Shown here piece after piece: positions 8,601-17,834 of a stretch of DNA of 25,045 bases. The DNA is from Coemansia sp. RSA 1804 (taxonomy: Eukaryota > Kickxellomycota > Kickxellomycetes > Kickxellales > Kickxellaceae). The position numbers and the translations under genes are program-made. Every line of letters starts with the position of its first letter. The stretch's first letter is position 1. Under the pieces are notes generated by a model, which searched no databases, was not told the origin of the DNA, and saw only the letters and a program-made list of their open reading frames with translations. The DNA lies in NCBI GenBank assembly GCA_027578815.1, contig JANBTH010000229.1, positions 1-25,045 of the forward strand, given 5' to 3'.

Positions 8601-11051
8601 GGGAATGGAGCCAAAGACAGCCCAGGCTACTTTTCGGCAGATCGTGGCAATGGAAACCCTGGTTCAGAGGTTGGCCATACGCACAAGCCCTACTACTCGC
8701 GGGCTGGCGACCTAGTTGGTTATTTGCCGGCACTTACGGACATGGCTTCAGTTTACACAGCCAAAAGCAAAGGAAGCGTGATTGTTGGGTTTATTTCGCA
8801 ATGGGCGCTGGAGCGGATTGGCGAGCGGTACCCGATCATACTGATGACGCTGGCACGGCGTCTGACGTCGCAGCTTCCGCCAGCAATTCTAAACATCGAC
8901 TACGCGTTGGAGTGGGTGCAGGCCAAGGCGAGCCAGATGATATACCGCCAGGGCGAAATGAGTGATGCGGTGTATGTAGTTTTGAGCGGACGGCTGCGTG
9001 CGTTTGTCGAGCAAGACAAGGGCGGCGTAAGCATCCTTGCAGAGTACGGACAGGGTCAGTCGGTTGGCGAGTCCAATCTGCTGTTGAGCGAGCCTTCAAA
9101 GTTCAACCTTCATGCGATCCGCGACACCGAACTTGTTCGGATTCCCACAGCGCTTTTCAAGGCGCTGATGCAGACGGTGCCCAGCATGACTTTCCACTTG
9201 TCACGCACCTTGGCAATACGCACGGCGCAGTCGGTACAGCAACAGCAACAGCAACAACAGCTTGTGAAGGAGAAGCTGACCAAGGGCGGGTTTTCTGGCC
9301 TTGAGAGCGGCACTCGCAGCCACAACAAGAACCTGAAGAGCATTGCGATCATTCCAGTCAGCAGCGACGTTCCTGTACATGCGTTTGCTGAGCAGCTGGA
9401 GGAGGCAATGAAGTGCGTTGCTGGCGATGTAGCGCTGCTCGACCACACGGCGGTGAGCAGAGTGCTTGGGCGCCATGCATTCAGTCGCATTGCGCGCCTC
9501 AAGATTGCCAGCTGGATCGTTGAACTTGAACAGCGGTGCCGACTACTTCTGCATGTAGCCGATGGAGGAATCAGCTCGCAATGGATCAGACACTGTGTGC
9601 GGCATTCGGACTTTATTCTTCTTGTTGGACTAGGAGATGGAGATCCCAGTGTGGGCGAGTTTGAGCGGCTGCTGCTTGCGCTGAAGACCACCGCTCGCAA
9701 GGAGCTTGTGCTGCTTCACGAGAACCGCGTGTGCGCAATGGGATCGACGCGCGAATGGCTGAAGCGCCGGCCGTGGGTGCACGCACACCACCACATCCAG
9801 ATGCCGCTGGGCTACGAGGACATCAATCTGGGCTCTGAAGCCAAAGGCTACGCGCAGATGGGCGGGTTCCTTGCAGGCGCACGCATGTTCTTTGCGCGCC
9901 AGATATGGCGGTCGTCGCAGCGGATGATTCCGGTGCTGGCGCAAGACAGAATAGGCCGGATCAAGACCAGTCTGGAAAAGTACTACCGCCGTTTGATGCG
10001 CGACAAGCAGCTGACGCCAACGACATACCAGGGCCAGCGGTCTGACTTTGCGCGCCTTGCGCGCTACCTGTGCGGCAAATCCGTTGGCGTGGTGATGAGC
10101 GGCGGCGGTGCGCGCGGGATTGCTCTTCTGGGCGTGCTGCAGGCGTTTGAGGAGGCGGGAATTCCTGTTGACATGGTTGGCGGAACCAGCATCGGGGCGT
10201 TTATGTCGGGCCTCTATGCGCAGAACCCCGATTCGGTGGCAATCCACGGGCTGGCAAAGGCGTTTTCGCGGAGAATGAGCTCCATGTGGCGCTTCCTGCT
10301 TGATGTGACGTATCCGATCCTTGCCTACACTTCTGGCAGAGAGTTCAACCGGGCCATCTGGAAGGTGTTCAAGGACGCAGAGATCGAGGACATGTGGCTC
10401 CCCTTTTACTGCATAACGGCGAATATCACGCGGTCGCGCTCCGAGGTGCACACAGCGGGGCTGCTGTGGCGGGTGGTTCGCGCTAGCATGTCGCTGAGCG
10501 GATTTGTTCCGCCGCTCTGCGACGAGAACGGCGACATGCTTGTGGACGGCGGATATCTCGACAACCTGCCTGTTCGGGTGATGAAGAGCGAGCTTGGCGC
10601 CGACATGATCTTTGCAGTTGACATTGCGGGCGAGTACGACATAAGCGCTGTGAAGTACGGCGCATCCGTGTCCGGGTTCTGGGTGCTTCTCAACCACCTC
10701 AACCCATTCCGGTCGTACTGGATCCCCACGCTTTCCGAGGTGCAGTCGCGCCTCACATATTCGTCGTCCGACAAGGAGCTCGAGAGCGCAAAGATTGCCG
10801 ACAGCTGCGTCTACCTGCGGGTGCCACCGCGGGATGTGGGGGTGCTGGATTTCGGGCGCTTTGAGGAGCTGTACAAGCGCGGATACGAGTACGCCAGAGA
10901 GTGGACGGGATGCTGGCAGAAGAGGGGGCTTTTGGGCCAGTGGCAGTCGGAAACCGCATCGCCTCTGCATGCTGGGGCTGTTAGCGCCAGCGACGATCGT
11001 CCGTCATCCGCTCCGGCTGCGTACAAGCTGGCGCGCCGCAACTCCTTTTGA
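5631..11051 (+). CDS. NTE1: Lysophospholipase NTE1 (neuropathy target esterase homologue)
   Basis: This intronless gene codes for 1806 residues. NTE1 is an ER-membrane phospholipase B that removes both acyl chains of phosphatidylcholine, giving glycerophosphocholine and fatty acids. Hydrophobic segments lie at about 16-38, 81-119 and 123-144. Three cyclic-nucleotide-binding-like domains follow: the first from about 226, split by a Ser/Gly/His-rich insertion and closing near 578; the second at about 860-893 and 1020-1082, also split; the third, compact, at about 1090-1200. After an eight-Gln tract (9237-9260) and the NTE-specific linker comes the patatin domain (about 1484-1670). It has the oxyanion loop GGGARG (1491-1496), nucleophile Ser1520 in GTSIG and catalytic Asp1639 in DGGY, so the enzyme looks intact. 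I chose the first ATG (context AACATGG); the open frame before it has no ATG. Eight Ala in a row occur near residue 213. Confidence 0.95.
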   Translation: MVFRHIPFPRRACTLRSLVLSAVLLAACGIVLVAATAMGVSECAISNDPSSDSNAMELGLQVESLDPIETEHAVRRSFLYHVFSVVCTILVSIAVVVGFLVFDVIVPLFLFIVHILLYTTTSIKAAMCAALVGAICGLYYFRYFYAAPKKSPASDNKRSTGVPSRQGSSSGFDLHPDVTHTEDSDGASYMASLEARSTYSSIKSSKRAAEAAAAAAAATSGLAGVGFPADFLSMFMKSISIFGYIEEPVFHEFSRQLQTRRLLAGERMFDSEEDRDDQNFYVVIDGQVQIYLADSMAVVPAAHSLSGAESETGASGADGWTEVFDEGGHGYSSDVESTRSTDSGGSVDRSNSEARSAHFMQQTQSSTSTTPAASASSAILLNVVGPGDVLSSLFSILSLFTAGVPLRHGSVERQPFNSISTATSIHSSPIATQNPGQRYPMDLHLDDVHHMQMHGSAQTQAAHSPRGSQQTFISQQAPLTTASAGGHETKYFPYPDDESHIAQQPPLSASSGGIFGYTRQEVADTARPLRPNVVARATVDTTLAMIPASAFQRVTRLYPKAASHILQVILTRLQRVTFATLYDYLDLPDELVSIERAISNLAKCPLENDIAQSSTMQDIKNIHKASQKAEMLQLQIPQSPMLGQRPSLLSTRASPTSGLVAANYAMRLGSTNTLQSSWKVTHSNLQAIARKVSLRQAALPVRVAEHDAGNGDGNKMSIESQTPVYDPHVLGTVRHRRSGSDSARGPAVPKEEDLESLRRSVLYQMCDSLGLNPHSADGRFSQGIGERHHKHHHGSVSRGYNGQTASSSTSVSRRSSTHRKIPRTEHVLPLLQQIGASDGKRSAGGTLPKPLTEIPSLVGELELYIIPDDFTLVQQGQRPHGLYVILDGKVEITHRDSVKDFTGIEKDGRAATFGTQDSTGNFKGGGASMSISDAAQQMTRLAKKAGVRFESRSSQETANAKGQSHVRASSHHRSSKVDDYDDDNERVSNFGNGAKDSPGYFSADRGNGNPGSEVGHTHKPYYSRAGDLVGYLPALTDMASVYTAKSKGSVIVGFISQWALERIGERYPIILMTLARRLTSQLPPAILNIDYALEWVQAKASQMIYRQGEMSDAVYVVLSGRLRAFVEQDKGGVSILAEYGQGQSVGESNLLLSEPSKFNLHAIRDTELVRIPTALFKALMQTVPSMTFHLSRTLAIRTAQSVQQQQQQQQLVKEKLTKGGFSGLESGTRSHNKNLKSIAIIPVSSDVPVHAFAEQLEEAMKCVAGDVALLDHTAVSRVLGRHAFSRIARLKIASWIVELEQRCRLLLHVADGGISSQWIRHCVRHSDFILLVGLGDGDPSVGEFERLLLALKTTARKELVLLHENRVCAMGSTREWLKRRPWVHAHHHIQMPLGYEDINLGSEAKGYAQMGGFLAGARMFFARQIWRSSQRMIPVLAQDRIGRIKTSLEKYYRRLMRDKQLTPTTYQGQRSDFARLARYLCGKSVGVVMSGGGARGIALLGVLQAFEEAGIPVDMVGGTSIGAFMSGLYAQNPDSVAIHGLAKAFSRRMSSMWRFLLDVTYPILAYTSGREFNRAIWKVFKDAEIEDMWLPFYCITANITRSRSEVHTAGLLWRVVRASMSLSGFVPPLCDENGDMLVDGGYLDNLPVRVMKSELGADMIFAVDIAGEYDISAVKYGASVSGFWVLLNHLNPFRSYWIPTLSEVQSRLTYSSSDKELESAKIADSCVYLRVPPRDVGVLDFGRFEELYKRGYEYAREWTGCWQKRGLLGQWQSETASPLHAGAVSASDDRPSSAPAAYKLARRNSF

Positions 11052-11265
11052 ATGTTGATGTTGTGGATTTCAACGCAGGCTTGTTTTTCTAGTTTTTCGC
11101 GTGGTAAAAATAGAATGCGTCAACAACGGTGACTACAACAATCATGAGCATTGAATAAGCCCAACTGACAACGATGATAATGAGAATGCGAAATTCGCCA
11201 CCGCCTTTCTGTTTTTGGCGTTGCTTCTATGCTCTTACCATCTAACTGCATGCTGCAAAAACAAT

Positions 11266-11271
11266 AATAAA
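11266..11271 (+). terminator. Candidate poly(A) signal of NTE1
   Basis: AATAAA in an A-rich context lies 215 bases after the NTE1 stop. It is the first exact match, though the distance is rather long. Confidence 0.35.
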
Positions 11272-11466
11272 AATAACGATCGACAAGGGTCGTCGTCCTC
11301 GAGTGGCAAAGACAGGTTAGCCGCTTCCGTGGTCGCGGTCAGAAGAAATATCAGCGACAGCGCAGCCGGTAGACGTTCTTCTCTTTCTTCCTTCTGCTCT
11401 GTTTTCCATCGCTCTTGCACGACTGTTTAACTCCTGTGATTTTTATTATTCATTTTAGGTGGGGCC

Positions 11467-11474
11467 TATATATT
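11467..11474 (+). promoter_or_regulatory. Candidate TATA box of the F-box-like gene
   Basis: TATATATT lies 129 bases before the ATG at 11604, upstream of a C run and a pyrimidine-rich leader in which transcription could start. Confidence 0.3.
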
Positions 11475-11603
11475 GTATTATACTTGCTCTTCCCCCCCCC
11501 CTTTCTTCTACTTTTTGAGAAGTTTGTCTGTATCATCGTCGCTGCTGTTTTTCTTCCATCTCTCTGTCTAGAAACAAGTCGTGCAGGGCCCAGGAAGCAA
11601 ACG

Positions 11604-13520
11604 ATGCTCAGTAATGGCGATATTATCCTAAAGATAGCACAGGAGACCTTTTGGCTGGAGCATGGAATTCTCGGACAACAGCATCGGCTAGAGTACCTGT
11701 GGCACATAAACCGGTATGCGTCAGTATGTCGAGAGTGGCGGAAGGCCCTGACGCCATACCTCAGCAGCTATCTGGTCATTTTATTGTCGAAGAAGCCCAG
11801 GGGACCTGGACTTAAGAACATTGCGCGGACAAAGCTCTCTGGGATGCGACCGTCAAGCCTGAGACCGATGCACAAACAGCAGAACGGACGGTACAAGGAA
11901 AACGACCAGAGCGCGGGGTTTTCCAGGAACGAGTATTGCTCTGTTGGGAGAATAAGACAGCGGGACGGCAGCACTGTCTATTACAGCAGCAATGTGCCTA
12001 TGCGGGCGAGGCGCGGCGTCAGTCGTGTGCAGACAATAGTGTTTTCAATTGACGAGACAATAAGCGAAGAGGAGATTGATGCGTGTTTGTGGGCGTGCGG
12101 ATACAGCCAGCAGCCGTGGCCTTTGGCAAAGACACTGTGTCTCCGGCTGGAATCCAAACGCAACCCGAACATCAAGTGGAGCTCGGCCACGTATCCGCTG
12201 GAGCGAGCGGTGCAGCCGGTGCTTGCACACGCGCCGTTCGTGTCGTCCTTTTTTCTAACGCGGCCGGGGATTCCGCTGGCGCTCACCCGGATTACAATGA
12301 AGGCTGCGTTTGGCCAGCACTGCAGCCACCTGGAGCGCATCGACGTGCACTCGGACATCAACTGCTGCAGAATCCCCGTGGTGTTTCCTGCGCTGACATC
12401 GCTGTCGATATCGCTGGACGACGCGATTGCTCTCGGCCAGAACGTAGGCAGCGATGACATGGCGGGCGACGAGCACCAGCAGCAGCAGCTGATGCGCATA
12501 GCGTCCAGGTCGCTGCAGAAGCTGGCGCTGTACAATATCAAGCCCAACGTTCTGCACAACCTGTTCTACGGGGCATCGGGGTCCAACTCCATCGAGTTCA
12601 GCTGTCTGAAGAAGCTCAAGATATACCTGCGCATCGAACCCATTGCCATCGGCGTGTTCACGCCAACAATCGCGGCAACGCCAACCACTGATGCCACCGC
12701 CACAAACGACCGCAACAACAATGGGAGCACGATTCCTGAGGATGACCAGGATGCCGTTGCCGCCACCATGCAGCCGCTGGTGTTTCCCAAGCTCGAGTCT
12801 GCCTACATCTTCGGATACCAGCAGTCGGCGCCGGCGTCGCTCTTCCGGGCTCTCTCATGCTCGCCTATCAAGGACCTGTACATATACCTCACGCTGCGCA
12901 ATATCGAGAGGCTCGAGCTGCCAAGGATGACGCAGCTGCGGAATCTGCGCATGTATCTCCCGCACCTCGACATGATCCAACCGACGCTGGATGCCGTGTT
13001 CCTGCGCGATACGCCGACGCCTCTGCAGTCCGTTGTTCTCCACACGCACCTGCGCATGGAGGGCTCGTTGCCCGACACCCTCCTGCTGGTCGGGAACATG
13101 CGCAGTCTGAATCTTGGCGCCCTTATTCCGTTTGAGCAGACACGCCAGATCCTGCGCGAGCTGCCGAGGCTTGTGTTTCTGAAAACCATGGTTGCCCGCG
13201 ACGACGCGCTGGGCGAGGAAATGGCCATCGGCGAGGCCCTTGACCTGGTTGTTGCCGAGATGGAGGTTCTCAGCACCTCGTTGCAGGTCCTCCGGCTGTG
13301 GCATTACGAGGAGCTGTGCATCACGCGCGACACGATGAATGTCAGGGCCGCCAAGATCGTCGCCCTGCTGGCTAGCATTCCGTCGCTGGTGAAGTTCAGG
13401 TGCCGCTCCACTGAACCTAATCTGCGCAACATTATCCACAGGGCGCTGAGGAACCCCAGGATTGCCGATGAGGCCGGCTGCTGGCTGCGTGCTCTGCGGA
13501 TAGGCGAGGGATACCTGTAG
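11604..13520 (+). CDS. F-box-like, leucine-rich protein of unknown target
   Basis: The protein has 638 residues and I do not recognise it as a named gene. Its first 60 residues look like a degenerate F-box: a MLSNGDIILKIAQETFW helix, then LEYLWHINRYASVCREWRKALTPYL, matching the F-box pattern of conserved Leu/Ile followed by VCxxW. After a basic, variable segment, the C-terminal two thirds carry irregular Leu-rich strand/helix units of the kind found in degenerate LRR substrate-binding domains. Between them sits a Thr/Asn/Ala-rich low-complexity stretch (about bases 12655-12770). If the F-box is real, the role would be substrate selection by an SCF ubiquitin ligase; this is inference. Similar F-box/LRR proteins are often expanded in filamentous fungi. 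I chose the first ATG; the frame is open for 63 codons before it without one. Confidence 0.6.
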   Translation: MLSNGDIILKIAQETFWLEHGILGQQHRLEYLWHINRYASVCREWRKALTPYLSSYLVILLSKKPRGPGLKNIARTKLSGMRPSSLRPMHKQQNGRYKENDQSAGFSRNEYCSVGRIRQRDGSTVYYSSNVPMRARRGVSRVQTIVFSIDETISEEEIDACLWACGYSQQPWPLAKTLCLRLESKRNPNIKWSSATYPLERAVQPVLAHAPFVSSFFLTRPGIPLALTRITMKAAFGQHCSHLERIDVHSDINCCRIPVVFPALTSLSISLDDAIALGQNVGSDDMAGDEHQQQQLMRIASRSLQKLALYNIKPNVLHNLFYGASGSNSIEFSCLKKLKIYLRIEPIAIGVFTPTIAATPTTDATATNDRNNNGSTIPEDDQDAVAATMQPLVFPKLESAYIFGYQQSAPASLFRALSCSPIKDLYIYLTLRNIERLELPRMTQLRNLRMYLPHLDMIQPTLDAVFLRDTPTPLQSVVLHTHLRMEGSLPDTLLLVGNMRSLNLGALIPFEQTRQILRELPRLVFLKTMVARDDALGEEMAIGEALDLVVAEMEVLSTSLQVLRLWHYEELCITRDTMNVRAAKIVALLASIPSLVKFRCRSTEPNLRNIIHRALRNPRIADEAGCWLRALRIGEGYL

Positions 13521-14634
13521 ATAACGTCCTGCGAGCATCCGCACCCTTTCGATTACCCTCTCCCCTGCGCGTGTTCTGCGATTGGCATGAGCATTAGCAT
13601 TATTATTGTCATTATTATTGTAATTGTTGTTCTTGTTACTACGTTGGTCTATTTCAAACTTCTTGTTCGGCGCGCCGTGGCTTTCTCATGTCGTATGTTT
13701 TACTTAGAACCTATAGGCTGGCTTGGGCCGTTTGCTTGCTTGCCCCAGGGCCCAGCAAACATTTGGGGGGGTCTTTTTTTCTTTTTATTTTGCACATGAT
13801 TGATTGGCTCACCCACTCTCATCAAAATGCACAAAACCCAAGCAATTATCAAAATTGTCAGGCGCCAAGACTCAGCGCCAAGAAAAATCCACACGCCTCA
13901 TGGGCATGAAAAAGCGGGATGCGCACAGCAATATCGAATTTCTTGGGAAAAACCCTCCCCGAAGCGTAAAAAGATGACGAAAATACAGCGCTTCAATTCC
14001 ATATCTCAAACTACCCGAAAATAAAAGAGAATTGTTCTCTCTTTCTCCCTCCTTTTTTTGACGCAGTAGCTTGCTTGCTTGCTGTCTGCCAGCTCTTTAG
14101 ACAAAGAAAAACATTTAAAAAGAAGGCCAAGTGAGCCCAAAATCTCGGCAATATCATCTCCTTTTCGCGAACCCCCCTTACATTTCACTCTTGCCATTCA
14201 TTCATTAATTATACTGCAAGTCTATATTTCTTCTCCATACCAAATCCGTGGAGAAGACACAAAAGTAAAAGTACGCAATATTCAAAGCAACAATTCCATC
14301 TCTTGGCATATAACCCCCAGAGCAAGCTTCTTGCCAATCGTTGCCCCGTTTGTTCTTTCATATTTTTATTCTTAGCCTGCGCATTTTTCTTCTACTCCAT
14401 TTATCCGTCTTTTGCTCGTTTTAAAAGTCGGAGGCATTTCCGAGCAGCTCCCACTTCCCGCGTTTCTTATTTCTTCCATCTTTCTCTCTATCCACCAGTA
14501 TCTTTAGAGATTGATTGTGCACACACACACTTCTTTTTTCTTTTTCTTTTTCTTTTTTTCTTCTAATTCTATTCATTATGTTGCAAACCTCTTCTCGTCA
14601 TTCATTTCATTCCTTATTTAATTTGCACTCGTCA
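13521..14634. other. Long gene-free stretch before the VHS-GAT gene
   Basis: This is the longest spacer in the window, about 1.1 kb. It begins with ATT/GTT-rich sequence (about 13596-13645), has a G run near 13762 and a small stem GGCGC...GCGCC at 13861-13879 overlapping two copies of GCGCCAAGA, and ends with a T/C-rich leader (about 14340-14577) full of CTTTT-type repeats. Short open frames exist but have no recognisable product and biased composition. The late AATAAA at 14020-14025 may close the F-box-like transcript, but it is 500 bases away. An in-frame ATG at 14578 would add 19 residues to the VHS-GAT protein. Confidence 0.5.
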
Positions 14635-16874
14635 ATGCCACTGTTTGGAAAGCGAAAGTCAAAACTCCAGGCCGCAATATGTATGTATCTGACAGTGAAC
14701 TGGCCTCAGCAGTTCACATGGCACGCCCTGCTAGTGGCCGGGCTGTTTTTTTATTTTTTATTTTACTAGCCACGCATAATACTTACTAATGTTCTTTGTT
14801 TGTGTGTTGTATTCCCCCTCCTATTCTGGGTAACGCTTCTTATTCTTATTCTTGCTGTGTGTAGATGACGCGACGATGGATATTGGTGCCTATCCACGGC
14901 TATACGACACATTTTCGAAACAGCCCGATGCGTAAGTATTTCTTTTTTTGGCGCCATGCATTGGTTGGTCCTCCTTCTTTCTCTTCACACCTTTGTCTAA
15001 AGAGAAAGCCACATAAAGACACCAAACATTAGCACTAAACACATGCTATGCCCCTGTTCCAAACTACCGGGTTTTGTGGCCTCTCCTATTTCTCCACGCT
15101 TCTTATTGTTGCTGTTACTGACAATAGCCCGACCGAGGCATTCCAGTATGTAATCCAGTGCGTTGTCTCCAAGCAAACGTTCCAGTGGGACACAAAGCTG
15201 CGCACACGGCTTCTTTCCACGAACAGAGGAAGCAATGGCTCCGCAGGCGGCGGTGCAAACAGATCGGGCATCGTGCGGAAAACCTCTATCTCCATGCCAA
15301 ATGCGCCATCAACAAATCCCGAGATTCACAGATCGCTGGCATATCTCACCGTGCTCCACGGCATCGTATGGTCGTATCCACGTGAAATGATTCCGCTTTT
15401 ACAGGATCCCGACACCAACGCCCTTTTGCTAAAGTTTATAACCTCCACGTTTATCCCGATCACTGTGCGTGAAACCCTTTTGTGCATGGTGTCGAATTGG
15501 TGTATCCTGTTTAAAGAGGACACAGCTTCCCGCCTCAACCTTGAGAGCGTTGTAGATAATGTCAAGGAAAAGACAAACCTGCGGCCTGTGTGGCAGCTTT
15601 TACCAATCCCCCCACTCACACACGACCAGCCCGGATGGACCTACCCGCCGCCAACAACATCACCACCAAAAACAGCAGCAACAACAACAGCGGCAGATTC
15701 TACATCCCCACGAAACACCAACGAACATATATCGGCTCAGAATCGGTCATTAGACACTTTGGGTGGTGGTGCTCAAGGCAGCATTCCCGTGGTTACGCTT
15801 CCGCAGGCCAGCAGCGATATCCATCTCCACCACCACCAGCAGCAGTCGTACGATCCAAACAGCGGTACAATCGACCCTATATTCTTGTCGCAGCAGCGCG
15901 CGCTAATAGAATCGGTGCAGATGAGTCGCAATGTATCCGAAGACAACACCGAGGTATCGCCAGAGTTTATCAAGCACATGGATGCGTCCTCAGAGGAGGT
16001 CATTTCAATGTGCGACATTCTGACCGAGACGCTTATTTCGCTGGACGTGCAAGAGGACCCCACAGAAAACGCAATTGTTACCGACATGGTCGACGATGTG
16101 AAAAAGCGCAAGACACCGCTGATCAACTTTATCGAGATGCTTGGTCCGGAGAACGTGGATGTGCTCTCCAAGCTCACCGCCGCCACCGACCGGATTGATC
16201 GCTGTCTGTGGCTTTTTGACAAAACTCAAAATTCACACAACGAATGGAAGGCCATTCAGGAGAGTCTCAGAACCTCTGTCACAGAGGGCATGCGCGGTGT
16301 GTATCTGGATGAAGGAGACAACGGCGCGGGGAGCAGCTCTACCTCTGCCGTTGCTGCTATTGCTGCTGCCCTGTCGTCGATTTCACAGCCCTATGCATCT
16401 GAATCCCAAGGCGAGTCGTCAAGGGCAATGGCCAGCATGCTGGCTGCCACGACGTCTGCTACTTCGCTGTCGACGTCCTCTGTTGCCACTGGGTTTGAAA
16501 GCCATGGCATTAGTCCTGTTCGGTTCCCAGAGGATATGCCAATGTCAATTCCGATGCCAATGCCAGACGATTCTCTCTACCACAGACAGCAGCAACAGCA
16601 GCAGCAACAATTAGCGCCTTTGATCGACTTCCGGGATGCCTCTGCATCGGCTGTTAACACCAGCACGCATCGGATGTCAAGCAAAGCCAAGGGCAAAATG
16701 GTGGATCTGATGGACGGCGGTGACGCTGATGGATGGGATGGCTACTACAACAATAACTCCAACGTCAACACCGCTGCAAATGCTTCTAATCTTCATCCTC
16801 GTCCTTCTGGCGAAGGTAACAGCAACTATGACGCCAACAGCAGCTCTGGTGCTGTGGGGAACCACCGTATATAA
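14635..16874 (+). CDS. VHS-GAT domain protein, Lsb5/Tom1-like trafficking adaptor (three exons)
   Basis: Joining exons 14635-14680, 14865-14931 and 15128-16874 gives 619 residues and an unbroken frame: exon 1 reads MPLFGKRKSKLQAAI and continues as YDATMDIGAYPRLYDTF in exon 2. Residues about 12-190 fit an ENTH/VHS helical domain, with a Gly/Ser-rich insertion. Residues about 315-420 fit a GAT three-helix domain, which in relatives binds ubiquitin. The C-terminus is low-complexity, with eight Gln (16587-16610), then LIDF and VDLMD motifs that resemble clathrin-binding boxes. Such proteins sort ubiquitinated cargo at endosomes or the trans-Golgi; yeast Lsb5 also links to cortical actin. There is no GAE ear, so it is not a GGA. 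Lsb5 orthology is likely but unproven. An in-frame ATG at 14578 could be the real start. Confidence 0.75.
14681..14864 (+). other. Intron 1 of the VHS-GAT gene
   Basis: The 184-base intron starts GTATGT and ends GTGTAG. TACTAAT at 14784-14790 is a near-perfect branch-point consensus. Removal joins two in-frame coding pieces that are otherwise separated by stop codons. Confidence 0.8.
14932..15127 (+). other. Intron 2 of the VHS-GAT gene
   Basis: The 196-base intron starts GTAAGT and ends AATAG. It splits an Ala codon (GC|C). Splicing joins SKQPDA to PTEAFQYVIQ, continuing the VHS helix. No strong branch point stands out; CTAAAC near 15033 is one option. Confidence 0.8.
16587..16610 (+). repeat. 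CAG/CAA tract coding for eight Gln in the VHS-GAT protein
   Basis: Eight mixed CAG and CAA codons lie in the low-complexity C-terminal tail, just before the LIDF motif. A similar eight-Gln tract is in NTE1 at 9237-9260. Confidence 0.9.
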
Positions 16875-16982
16875 ATCCAAGGTTGGGCTAAGCAACCATA
16901 CCCGACACTTCCTACTAAAGTGTAGATGAAATAATGATAATTTCGATTCGTCCTTCCTCTTTTGTTTTGTTTTTTTTTTACT

Positions 16983-16988
16983 TTTATT
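16983..16988 (-). terminator. Candidate poly(A) signal of PRP11
   Basis: AATAAA on the minus strand (TTTATT as read here) lies 43 bases past the PRP11 stop codon, in the 156-base gap between the convergent VHS-GAT and PRP11 genes. Confidence 0.5.
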
Positions 16989-17030
16989 GAATACTTCAAT
17001 TTAATACCCAACCCATTGCACATTTGTTCG

Positions 17031-17834
17031 TCACTGGTATTCGGTCTGCTGGGCTGGCGGGATGTAATAGGATCCCGCGTTTTGCTGGGCCGGATACCCT
17101 GCTGGAACAACAGCATTGGCACCCGTTGCATGGCCCGGTACAGCCGTCTGGGATCCGTACAACCGAGTCTGGTTTCTAAAGAAGAACTGCAGCGTAAACG
17201 TCCGCGTATCCATGTCCCAGTACGACCAGAACCTGCCCTGCCGCATATCGATTTCCCTGCTCTGGACCTTGAACGCCACGGTTTCGTACGGCTCGGCCGC
17301 GAAAAGCAAGTATTGGTACTGGCGGTTCGGGGGCTCCACGTGCTGCTCGTAGGCAGACATGAACCGGTGCCGCGGCTTGGTTTCCTCCGTGACCTCCGGG
17401 TACGTGACCTCGAAGAGCAGGCCAAACTGCCGTGTACTCGGGTCGCGGATCTTCGTGACCTTGTACCCGGGCCTCCCAATCTTGACCACGTTCTTCCTGA
17501 CCTTCGGAGCAGTACCCTGTGACCGGGCAGCACCGGGCACAAAGCCCAGCGACTCCTGGTCCCTGGCCTCCAGCGCCAGACGCCGTGCCAGGTTTGTCTG
17601 GTGCTTCTTGCCCTGCGTGTGCGCCAGGTACGACCCCTCGTTGTTGTGCAGCGTCAGACACAGCTTGCACTCGTACGATCCTAGGTGGTTGCGCATAAAG
17701 TACGGGTCGTTCTTTATATCGATCGTCTCTAGCGCCAGCTTGCGGAGCCGCTCGCGTCTTGCGACGTTCGACTCTGACTGCGACATTAGCGCACCGGCCC
17801 CTGGCTTGGAGCCCGCTCTGTTTTGGAAGTCCAT
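17031..17834 (-). CDS. PRP11: Splicing factor 3A subunit 2 (Prp11/SAP62)
   Basis: This intronless gene codes for 267 residues. Prp11/SF3A2 belongs to the SF3a complex of the U2 snRNP, which is needed for pre-spliceosome assembly at the branch site. The sequence is nearly the textbook family: MDFQNR start, RRERLRKLALETIDI, then a U1-type C2H2 zinc finger (Cys56, Cys59, His72, His78) inside the strongly conserved SYECKLCLTLHNNEGSYL, followed by KIGRPGYKVTK and the PRHRFMSAYEQ...QYLLFAAEPYETVAFK core. The length equals that of yeast Prp11; the long Pro-rich tail of animal SF3A2 is absent, replaced by a short Gln/Pro/Tyr-rich end. It is convergent with the VHS-GAT gene and follows the DFG-repeat gene on the same strand. 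Confidence 0.97.
   Translation of the reverse strand: MDFQNRAGSKPGAGALMSQSESNVARRERLRKLALETIDIKNDPYFMRNHLGSYECKLCLTLHNNEGSYLAHTQGKKHQTNLARRLALEARDQESLGFVPGAARSQGTAPKVRKNVVKIGRPGYKVTKIRDPSTRQFGLLFEVTYPEVTEETKPRHRFMSAYEQHVEPPNRQYQYLLFAAEPYETVAFKVQSREIDMRQGRFWSYWDMDTRTFTLQFFFRNQTRLYGSQTAVPGHATGANAVVPAGYPAQQNAGSYYIPPAQQTEYQ

Larger units (their letters stand above)
11052..11603. other. Intergenic region between NTE1 and the F-box-like gene
   Basis: The 552 bases contain the NTE1 3' end (candidate AATAAA at 11266-11271), a TATA-like element at 11467-11474, a run of ten C at 11492-11501 and a CT-rich leader. A 63-codon extension in frame with the next gene is open but lacks an ATG. I see no RNA gene. 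Confidence 0.5.

Noticed and set aside
9630..10970. 446-residue open frame on the minus strand inside NTE1
   Set aside because: It is antisense to the most conserved patatin region, rich in His, Arg, Ala and Pro, and has no recognisable motif; GC-biased third positions in NTE1 explain the lack of stops.
13800..14024. 74-codon open frame in the long spacer
   Set aside because: Lys/Gln/Arg-rich, no similarity that I recognise, AT-rich composition unlike the GC-rich real genes next to it.
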